From the NCBI GenBank assembly GCA_902470265.1, contig CABRFW010000079.1, forward strand, positions 1 through 7,358: a stretch of 7,358 bases of DNA, given 5' to 3'. The notes under the pieces were generated by a model. It was given only the letters and a program-made list of their open reading frames with translations, was not told the DNA's origin and made no database searches. Within the stretch, counting starts at the first letter, position 1. The number at the start of each line of letters is the position of its first letter. The stretch is from an uncultured Collinsella sp. (GTDB lineage: Bacteria; Actinomycetota; Coriobacteriia; Coriobacteriales; Coriobacteriaceae). A program made the position numbers and the translations under genes. Of this stretch, positions 1 through 5,192 are shown one piece after another.

Positions 1-147
1 CAGTCCTGCTCGCACGGAGAGCACATTAAGTGCTCTCCGGCTCGTGCGGAACTCGCGATGAACCTTACATTCCGCGCCGGCCGGGCAGACGCCTCGGTGT
101 TGAAGCGCGGCTTGTCATGGGGACATCTGCTGAACATATATAAGTTG
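1..147. other. Left-edge segment with no assignable gene
   Basis: No reading frame here reads as a recognisable protein. On the plus strand, one frame stops at 27-29, another at 59-61, and the first frame reopens and stops at 141-143, just 4 bases before the terminator stem at 148. A 37-codon frame from GTG at 30 to 143 has a possible GGAG at 16-19, but its arginine- and proline-rich product matches nothing I know. The segment could be the 3' end of an upstream gene, its untranslated tail, or a structured RNA. The terminator shows only that some rightward transcript probably ends here. Confidence 0.35.
15..39. other. Perfect 10-bp hairpin, no T-tract
   Basis: CGGAGAGCAC at 15-24 and GTGCTCTCCG at 30-39 are exact reverse complements around a 5-base loop (ATTAA). 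A short outer pairing, CGCAC at 11-15 with GTGCG at 44-48, could extend it with a bulge. No run of T follows on either strand, so it is not a typical intrinsic terminator. It could be an RNA structure at the end of an upstream transcript or a protein-binding palindrome. Confidence 0.55.
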
Positions 148-171
148 AAGGCCACGTCATGTGGCCTTTTT
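148..171 (+). terminator. Intrinsic terminator, plus strand
   Basis: An 8-bp perfect stem (AAGGCCAC 148-155, GTGGCCTT 161-168) with loop GTCAT is followed by a T-run at 167-171. This is a standard Rho-independent terminator for rightward transcription. It presumably ends a gene or RNA that lies mostly left of the window. A stop codon at 141-143 sits 4 bases upstream of the stem. Confidence 0.75.
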
Positions 172-177
172 GCATCC

Positions 178-386
178 GGAAACCGTGTCCGCAGTCCCAT
201 GTCCGGAATGGGATGCAGTTTCCGCTTACGGCCCCGTTGGGAAACTCCATCCCACTCCGATCGCAAATTCCGGGTCGCATTTTCCGCCAGAGCCCTCAAC
301 TGGAAACTGCATCCCACTCCAAAGGCAAATTCCTGGACGCACTTTCCGAAACCCCATCCATTCGGAAAGTGCGTCCCACTCTGCAT
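178..386. repeat. Array of 62-bp units with alternating inverted arms
   Basis: Three full units start at 178, 240 and 302, and a decaying fourth starts at 364. They align without gaps at a period of exactly 62 bp. Each begins with a forward arm related to GGAAACTGCATCCCACTCC and carries a reverse arm ending in TTTCCG (ends at 224, 286 and 348). The reverse arm is the imperfect reverse complement of the forward arm, so arms alternate F-R-F-R-F-R-F along the DNA. All three plus-strand frames stay open through most of it, but 62 is not a multiple of 3, so the period is not a protein repeat. It resembles REP/BIME-type intergenic palindromic repeats. The family name and genome-wide distribution are unknown to me. 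Confidence 0.8.
335..376. repeat. Perfect 16-bp inverted repeat within the 62-bp array
   Basis: GGACGCACTTTCCGAA at 335-350 and TTCGGAAAGTGCGTCC at 361-376 are exact reverse complements with a 10-base loop. It is the best-preserved palindrome of the array, formed by the reverse arm of the third unit and the forward arm of the fourth. No T-tract follows, so it is not a classic terminator. Confidence 0.85.
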
Positions 387-435
387 ACATCCAGCGAACG
401 CATGCGAGTGTGTCGTCCAGGACGGTCTCGTCATC

Positions 436-458
436 GGGGTGATGGAAAATGTCACCCC
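436..458. other. 7-bp hairpin between the repeat array and the terminator
   Basis: GGGGTGA at 436-442 pairs with TCACCCC at 452-458 across a 9-base loop. It lies in the otherwise featureless stretch from 387 to 490, where I see no gene. Its role is unknown and it may be chance. Confidence 0.3.
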
Positions 459-490
459 AAACGCTTGCCACGGTTGCGCCTATGAGTGTC

Positions 491-521
491 AAGAAAAAAG
501 CCTCGAGAATTTCGAGGCTTT
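491..521 (-). terminator. Intrinsic terminator of the flavodoxin gene
   Basis: A perfect 10-bp stem (497-506 with 512-521, core GCCTCGA) has a 5-base loop. Read leftward, it is followed by the U-run encoded by six A at 494-499. It lies about 43 bases past the stop codon of the minus-strand flavodoxin gene. Plus-strand reading gives only TTT and then CAC, so rightward termination would be weaker. Confidence 0.8.
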
Positions 522-563
522 CACATTTGTATTGTTTTGCACGAAGGACCGCGAACGACGAAG

Positions 564-1115
564 CTACTCGCCCAAAACGGCCTTTTTGGCGGCTGCAGCC
601 ATGTTGTCCAGATCTTCCTTGGTGGGATGGTCCTTCGCGGCAACCCAGTTGTCGAGCAGCATCTTAAATCGGGCGTTGTCGGGATCTTGCTCGAGCATGG
701 CCTCGTAGCGCTGCTTGACCGCGGGGCCCATCTTGCCCTGGCACATCGCCCAGCCCGCAAGCTCGGCATCCCCAGCCAAATTGGAAGTTACGCGGTCGAT
801 AATCTGCTGATAGTAGCTCTGGTCGGCCCCAAAGCCGCAGGTGCCAAACAGGAACACGCGCTTACCGTGCAAGGCGGAGAGCAACGCCGCGACCGAAGGC
901 GTGCACGCGCCCTTGTCGCACCAAAAACCGACGAGCACCGTGTCGGCCGCGCAGGCGCCCTGCGCCTCGAGCGCGACCTGATCTGCATCCGCATCGTCGC
1001 TCAACGCCGCGGCATGGACAAACTCAACACCCGCAGCCTGCAGAGCGCGCTTGATCGCGCCCGAAACCATCCTGGTATTACCGCTCTTGCTGTTAACCAC
1101 CAGAGAGCACGTCAT
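564..1115 (-). CDS. Flavodoxin-family protein
   Basis: A predicted cytoplasmic FMN-binding electron carrier or small redox protein of 183 residues with no signal peptide. Visible features are a first beta strand leading to the phosphate-binding loop S9-K-S-G-N-T14, a second FMN-loop candidate G63-F-W-C-D-K-G69, and a third strand and loop L89-F-G-T-C-G-F-G96. The tail from about 125 (CQGKMGP, then a charged helical region) is typical of the 180-190 residue flavodoxins of anaerobic gut bacteria. Some of these are named BilS, partner of the bilirubin reductase BilR, but no bilR is present here, so I do not give that name. I chose ATG at 1115 because family members start about eight residues before this loop. 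An upstream GTG at 1121 would add two residues, and a GAGG lies at either short or long spacing. The gene has its own terminator and a candidate promoter. Its redox partner is not visible. Confidence 0.85.
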   Translation of the reverse strand: MTCSLVVNSKSGNTRMVSGAIKRALQAAGVEFVHAAALSDDADADQVALEAQGACAADTVLVGFWCDKGACTPSVAALLSALHGKRVFLFGTCGFGADQSYYQQIIDRVTSNLAGDAELAGWAMCQGKMGPAVKQRYEAMLEQDPDNARFKMLLDNWVAAKDHPTKEDLDNMAAAAKKAVLGE

Positions 1116-1174
1116 AGTCACGTTGCCTCGTTTCCCCCAAAACTAAAGCCACTAATGCAATTTATTAGATGAAT

Positions 1175-1202
1175 ATCTTAGTACTTACGTGACAGATGTA
1201 AA
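1175..1202 (-). promoter_or_regulatory. Candidate promoter of the flavodoxin gene
   Basis: Read on the minus strand, TTTACA (1197-1202) is five of six to a sigma-70 -35. TAAGAT (1175-1180) follows after a 16-base spacer and is four of six to a -10. Transcription would start near 1168, giving an untranslated leader of about 50 bases. No clear terminator separates it from the exporter gene upstream, so readthrough is also possible. Confidence 0.4.
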
Positions 1203-1214
1203 CCACCGTCTGTC
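1191..1214. promoter_or_regulatory. Inverted repeat over the flavodoxin -35 element
   Basis: GACAGA (1191-1196) and TCTGTC (1209-1214) form perfect 6-bp half-sites with a 12-base spacer containing the predicted -35. This is the geometry expected of a dimeric repressor site, but short arms like these can arise by chance. It could also form a weak hairpin downstream of the exporter stop codon. Confidence 0.3.
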
Positions 1215-1242
1215 GATTGATTAATTTGCCCCACGGGCTTGC

Positions 1243-3102
1243 TCACTGGGCAAACTGGCTGCGGTAGAGTTCGGCGTAGAAGCCGCCTGCCGCTAGCAGC
1301 TCGTCGTGCGTGCCGCGCTCGATAATCTGGCCGTCGCGCATCACCAGAATGCAGTCGGCGTTGCGGATCGTCGACAGGCGGTGCGCCACCACAAAGCTTG
1401 TGCGGCCGGCCATAAGCTCGTCGAATGCCGCCTGCACCTGCAGCTCGGTGCGCGTATCGATACTCGAGGTCGCCTCGTCCAGCAGCAGAATCGCCGGGTC
1501 GGTGAGCATGACGCGCGCGATGCACAGCAGCTGCTTTTGACCCTGGCTAAACGTGCCGCCGTCCTCGCCGATCACCGTATCGTAGCCGCCTGGCAGCTGC
1601 ACGATAAACTTGTGCGCGTGCGCGCGCTTGGCGGCTTCGATAACCTGTTCACGCGTGGCATCCGGGCAACCGTAGGCGATGTTTTCCGCCACCGTGCCCT
1701 CGAACAGCCACGTATCCTGCAGCACCATGCCAAAGGCGCGGCGCAGGCTTGCGCGCGTGTAGTCACGCGAGGAACGGCTATCGACCACAATGCGACCAGC
1801 ATCGATATCGTAAAAACGCAGCAGCAGGTTGATGAGCGTCGTCTTGCCACAGCCCGTAGGACCGACCAGGGCAAAGCGCATGCCGGGCTTAGCCTCGATG
1901 CAGATGTCCTGCAGCAGCCTGCGGTCGGGCACGTAGCTAAAGTCCACATGCTCAAGGGCGACCTCGCCCTGCGGTGCGGCAAGTTCCACGGCATCTGGCG
2001 CATCGGGCTCCTGCTCGCGCGCATCGAGCAGCGCAAACATACGGCGCGCCGAGGCATACGCCGTCTGGATCTGCGTAATGACGTTGGTGACCTCGTTGAA
2101 CGGCTTGGTGTACTGGTTAGCATAGGACAGGAAAATCTGCACGCCGCCCACCGTAAGCGTCGCCGGCACGCCCGTGATCACGCCCACGCAGCCGATCACA
2201 GCGACCACGGCATAGATGATGTTATTGATAAAGCGTGTGCCGGGGTTGGAGAGCGAACCCATAAACTGCGCGCGCTCGCCCGCGGTGTAGAGCTCGGCAT
2301 TGAGGGCATCGAAGCGCTGCTGAGCGTTGGGACCATAGGCAAAGGCGTCGACAAGCTTTTGCTCGCCTACGTACTCCTCGATATGACCGCCGAGCTGCCC
2401 TTGAATACGCTGCTGTGCCGTAAAGCTTTTGTTGGAAAGCTTGGCAATAGCACCAGCTGCAAAAATGGAAAGCGGCGTGACGAGTACCACCACGAGCGTC
2501 ATGGTCAGGTTAATGGAGAGCATAAACGCGAGCGTGCCCACGATGGTGATAACACCGGTGAAGAGCTGCGTAAAGCCCTGCAGCAGACCGTCGCCCACCT
2601 GATCGACGTCGTTGACCACGCGGCTCATAAGGTCGCCGTGGGCATGGCTGTCGATAAAGCTGAGCGGCATACGGCTGAGCTTATCGCTCGCCTCCACGCG
2701 CATGTCGCGCACCGTTTCGTAGGACAGGCGGTTAACGCAATAGCCCTGTAGCCACTGGAAGGCCGCGGCCCCCACCACGACGAGCGCGAGTTTGGTAACA
2801 AGCGGCAGCAGCGCGTCGAAGTCCACCTGCCCGGCGGCGACGATAAGGTCGATGCCCTCGCCGATGAGAATGGACGTATAGAGTTGCAAGATCACCGAGA
2901 CGGCGGCACTCACAAACGACGCTACAAACGAAATGCGATGCGGGCGAACATAGCCCAGCAGGCGGCGGGTCACCGCGCCCACGGGATAGCGCTCAGGGTC
3001 GCCGGGCTGGCGCGGACCGTCGCCCAAGTCGTTGAGGTTATCGTTACCGGACACGTTGGCCGTCATCGTGGCGACCGAACCGGAGGAAGTGTACGGATTC
3101 AT
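1243..3102 (-). CDS. ABC exporter half-transporter, catalytic subunit (TM288-like)
   Basis: A 619-residue transmembrane-domain plus ATPase half-transporter, predicted to pair with the product of the adjacent upstream gene and export lipophilic compounds or drugs across the membrane. Six hydrophobic segments lie roughly between residues 55 and 335. The nucleotide-binding domain has Walker A G414-P-T-G-C-G-K-T421, Q-loop Q462, signature F518-S-Q-G-Q522, Walker B ending D542 with catalytic E543, and switch H574. The signature has Q where the consensus has G, a known trait of the partner that supplies the complete Walker B. A polar leader of about 45 residues precedes the membrane domain. The start at 3102 is set by a strong AGGAGG 8 bases upstream, lying in the last codons of the upstream gene. 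An internal Met13 lacks this support. The substrate cannot be read from the sequence. Confidence 0.95.
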   Translation of the reverse strand: MNPYTSSGSVATMTANVSGNDNLNDLGDGPRQPGDPERYPVGAVTRRLLGYVRPHRISFVASFVSAAVSVILQLYTSILIGEGIDLIVAAGQVDFDALLPLVTKLALVVVGAAAFQWLQGYCVNRLSYETVRDMRVEASDKLSRMPLSFIDSHAHGDLMSRVVNDVDQVGDGLLQGFTQLFTGVITIVGTLAFMLSINLTMTLVVVLVTPLSIFAAGAIAKLSNKSFTAQQRIQGQLGGHIEEYVGEQKLVDAFAYGPNAQQRFDALNAELYTAGERAQFMGSLSNPGTRFINNIIYAVVAVIGCVGVITGVPATLTVGGVQIFLSYANQYTKPFNEVTNVITQIQTAYASARRMFALLDAREQEPDAPDAVELAAPQGEVALEHVDFSYVPDRRLLQDICIEAKPGMRFALVGPTGCGKTTLINLLLRFYDIDAGRIVVDSRSSRDYTRASLRRAFGMVLQDTWLFEGTVAENIAYGCPDATREQVIEAAKRAHAHKFIVQLPGGYDTVIGEDGGTFSQGQKQLLCIARVMLTDPAILLLDEATSSIDTRTELQVQAAFDELMAGRTSFVVAHRLSTIRNADCILVMRDGQIIERGTHDELLAAGGFYAELYRSQFAQ

Positions 3103-4977
3103 TTAGCAGCCCTCCTTTGCGCAAGTGGATGCCGGGGCAGCCGGGGCGGACGCGGGACTTGGGACGGGCGCGGGCGCCGCACTCCCCTGCTGGCCCTCGA
3201 GTTCCTCGCGGCGCAGCTGCGACTGGCAGATCTCTCGGTAGAGCTGGCAGCTTGCATACAGCTCGTCATGCGTGCCCAGGCCCGCAACCGAGCCGTGATC
3301 GAGCACGCAGATCATGTCGGCGTCGCGCACGGTCGAGACGCGCTGGCTTACGATCACCGTCGTGAGCGGCAGCCCGCCCTCGACGGCACCGCGCACGCTG
3401 CGCTCGCGGATGGCGCGGCGAAGCGCCGCGTCGGTCTTAAAGTCGAGCGCCGAGGCAGAATCGTCCATGATCAATATCTGAGGCGAGCCCACCAGGGCGC
3501 GCGCGATGGTCAGGCGCTGGCGTTGGCCACCGCTGAAGTTCTTGCCGCCCGCCTCGACCGGGGCATCTAAGCCCTGTGGCTTGTTGTGCACGAACTCGCT
3601 CGCCTGCGCCATATCGAGCGCTGCCCAGAGCTCCTCGTCGGTCGCAGCCTCGTCGCGCCAGGTCAGGTTGCTGCGGATGGTGCCGCTCACCAGCGACGCA
3701 CGCTGTGGAACGGTCGCGACCACACGGCGCAGCTGGTCGAGCGGCCAGGTGCGCACGTCGGTACCCATCACGCTCACGCTGCCGGTGCCCGCATCGTACA
3801 GGCGCGGGATGAGCGAGACGAGCGTGGACTTGCCGCTGCCCGTGCCGCCGATGATGCCGAGCGTTTTGCCCAGCGGCAGCTCCAGCGTCACATCGCTCAT
3901 GGCATTTGCCGCGCCCACGCCAAACGAAAAGCTCGCATGGTCAAAGCTCAACGCAGGGACCGGAACAGCGCCACCCGCCAGTTCGCTCGGCTCGGGCAGG
4001 GCGACCGGCTCGTTGCCCTCGTCGGTGATACTCGGCACGCAATTGAGCACCTCGTTGATACGCGACGCGCTGGCGCTCGCCTTGGTAAAGACCACGACCA
4101 GGTTGGCGACGTACACGATGGAGGTGAGGGTCTGGGTCATGTAGTTCACAAACGCCATGACCTGGCCCTGCGTAAGCTCGCCCACGTTGACCTGTATGCC
4201 GCCCACCCACAGGATGGCGCACACGCCCAGGTTCATCACAAGAAACGTGACGGGGTTAAGGATCGACGAGAGCTTGCCCACCGCGATGGCAGTATTGGCC
4301 TGGTCATCGGCAGCTTGGGCAAAGCGCTCGCGCTCGTGGTCCTCGCGAACAAAGGCGCGGACCACGCGGGCGCCCGAAAGGCCCTCGCGGCAGATAAGCG
4401 CAATGCGGTCGAGCTTTGCCTGCAGCTGCCTGTAGTACGGGATACAGCGCGCCATGACAAACCAAAACACCAGGCCTATAGCGGGCGTGCAGATCAAAAA
4501 GATGATGCCGAGCTTAAGGTCGATGGCAAGGGCCGCGCACATGGAGCCCACCGCCAGGAAGGGCCAGCGGATGAGCATGCGCACGCCCAGCGCCACAGCG
4601 AGCTGCACCTGGTTGACGTCGTTGGTGATACGCGTGATGAGCGACGGCGTGCCAAAACGGTCGAGTTCGGCATAGCTCAGCTTGTTGATATGCTGGTAGA
4701 GCGCGCCACGAATGTCGGTGCCCATGCCCTGCGAGGTGAGCGCCGCCATCTTTTGGCAGACGAGCGTAAACGAGATGCCGATCACAGCCATGGCGGCAAG
4801 TAGCATACCGTAGTGGATAACGGCGTTCACGTCGTGCGCCCCAATTCCCTTATCGATCATCTGGGCAATCACCAGCGGCGTCAGCAGGTCAAAGATCACT
4901 TCGATCAGCTTACACGCAGGGCCAATCACCATATACCGGCGAAACTTACCACCAAAACGCCTGAGCAGCTCAATCAT
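3103..4977 (-). CDS. ABC exporter half-transporter, degenerate-site subunit (TM287-like)
   Basis: A 624-residue half-transporter and first gene of the exporter pair. Six hydrophobic segments fall at about 16-41, 54-76, 136-154, 156-176, 243-261 and 271-293. The ATPase domain has Walker A G377-G-T-G-S-G-K-S-T385, Q-loop Q425 and a canonical signature F481-S-G-G-Q485. The residue after Walker B is Asp (D505-D506) instead of catalytic Glu, and the switch histidine is Gln545. These are hallmark changes of the low-activity subunit in heterodimeric exporters such as TM287/288 and BmrCD. The last 30 residues are an Ala/Pro/Ser-rich tail ending in two cysteines, which is unusual. I start at ATG 4977: it has AGGGAG 9 bases upstream, and the protein then begins MIELLRRFG as its relatives do. 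The longer frame from GTG 5034 has no ribosome site and starts upstream of the predicted transcription start. Confidence 0.93.
   Translation of the reverse strand: MIELLRRFGGKFRRYMVIGPACKLIEVIFDLLTPLVIAQMIDKGIGAHDVNAVIHYGMLLAAMAVIGISFTLVCQKMAALTSQGMGTDIRGALYQHINKLSYAELDRFGTPSLITRITNDVNQVQLAVALGVRMLIRWPFLAVGSMCAALAIDLKLGIIFLICTPAIGLVFWFVMARCIPYYRQLQAKLDRIALICREGLSGARVVRAFVREDHERERFAQAADDQANTAIAVGKLSSILNPVTFLVMNLGVCAILWVGGIQVNVGELTQGQVMAFVNYMTQTLTSIVYVANLVVVFTKASASASRINEVLNCVPSITDEGNEPVALPEPSELAGGAVPVPALSFDHASFSFGVGAANAMSDVTLELPLGKTLGIIGGTGSGKSTLVSLIPRLYDAGTGSVSVMGTDVRTWPLDQLRRVVATVPQRASLVSGTIRSNLTWRDEAATDEELWAALDMAQASEFVHNKPQGLDAPVEAGGKNFSGGQRQRLTIARALVGSPQILIMDDSASALDFKTDAALRRAIRERSVRGAVEGGLPLTTVIVSQRVSTVRDADMICVLDHGSVAGLGTHDELYASCQLYREICQSQLRREELEGQQGSAAPAPVPSPASAPAAPASTCAKEGC
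3111..3116 (-). promoter_or_regulatory. Shine-Dalgarno of the downstream ABC subunit, inside the upstream gene
   Basis: AGGAGG on the minus strand lies 8 bases before ATG 3102. It is made of the Lys-Glu-Gly codons of the upstream subunit's C-terminal Lys-Glu-Gly-Cys. The stop TAA directly abuts the ATG (TAAATG). This arrangement implies coupled translation, which would favour equal amounts of the two subunits. Confidence 0.8.
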
Positions 4978-4986
4978 GTATAGGCG

Positions 4987-4992
4987 CTCCCT
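4987..4992 (-). promoter_or_regulatory. Ribosome binding site deciding the start of the first ABC gene
   Basis: AGGGAG on the minus strand lies 9 bases before ATG 4977. The alternative GTG at 5034 has no purine-rich element at proper spacing. This supports the shorter 624-residue product. Confidence 0.55.
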
Positions 4993-5021
4993 ATCATCAT
5001 CCACATTCAATTCGAACCATG

Positions 5022-5051
5022 ATAGTACCGCCACCCCAAAAGAAGCGTAAA
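5022..5051 (-). promoter_or_regulatory. Candidate promoter of the ABC exporter operon
   Basis: On the minus strand, TTTACG (5046-5051) and TACTAT (5022-5027) each match four of six consensus bases, with an 18-base spacer. The predicted start near 5015 gives a leader of about 38 bases to ATG 4977. The -35 overlaps one copy of a repeated AGAAGCG-containing element (5036-5051; second copy 5082-5096), a possible regulator site. Confidence 0.4.
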
Positions 5052-5131
5052 CAACTCGTCATTTCTAACGGGATTCGGTTTCCAAAGAAGCGGAAAAGCA
5101 CGCGCACACCCAGCCAGTGTCGGGTCGACCG

Positions 5132-5160
5132 CTTGGTATACTTACATTAGTGCTACCAAG
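5132..5160 (+). promoter_or_regulatory. Extended -10 promoter inside an inverted repeat, driving the surface-protein genes
   Basis: TGGTATACT at 5134-5142 is an extended -10 (TG-N-TATACT, five of six to TATAAT). No good -35 lies 17 bases upstream, which extended -10 promoters tolerate. The start would be near 5149, giving a leader of about 44 bases. CTTGGTA (5132-5138) and TACCAAG (5154-5160) are perfect 7-bp inverted arms spaced 15 bases apart, straddling the -10 and the start point. That placement suggests a repressor operator. It lies outside the duplicated unit, so the second gene lacks its own copy. Confidence 0.5.
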
Positions 5161-5192
5161 TTAGTCGCCGACCCTTGAAATGAGGTGCCGAG

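Noticed and set aside
30..143. Possible 37-codon peptide from GTG 30
   Set aside because: It has a GGAG at fair spacing, but its start overlaps the hairpin arm, the composition is Arg/Pro-rich and there is no recognisable feature. I keep it only as a remark in the left-edge entry.
178..386. CRISPR array
   Set aside because: The repeated arms alternate in orientation, the sequence between arms is itself partly conserved between units, and no cas gene is present.
159..492. Several overlapping open frames on both strands in the repeat array
   Set aside because: They arise because the GC-rich repeats lack stop codons in many frames. None has a credible ribosome site or protein signature.
58..708. 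Long plus-strand open frame across the terminator, repeat array and flavodoxin 3' end
   Set aside because: It runs through two terminators and a 62-bp repeat whose period is not a multiple of 3, then continues antisense to the flavodoxin gene. The product has no domain-like character.
1150..1157. Shared 8-mer CATTAGTG in the flavodoxin (minus) and surface-protein (plus, 5145-5152) leaders
   Set aside because: A single 8-base match between two leaders is within chance expectation and its distance from the predicted -10 differs.
1306..2751. A 481-codon plus-strand frame antisense to the second ABC gene
   Set aside because: His/Arg/Ala-rich mirror of a high-GC gene, while the minus strand encodes a complete ABC exporter with all motifs.
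3586..4803. A 405-codon plus-strand frame antisense to the first ABC gene
   Set aside because: Same reason: a shadow of a clear ABC half-transporter, with low-complexity basic composition.
4978..5034. Longer first ABC subunit starting at GTG 5034
   Set aside because: No ribosome site, the start lies upstream of the predicted transcription start, and family members begin at the ATG at 4977.
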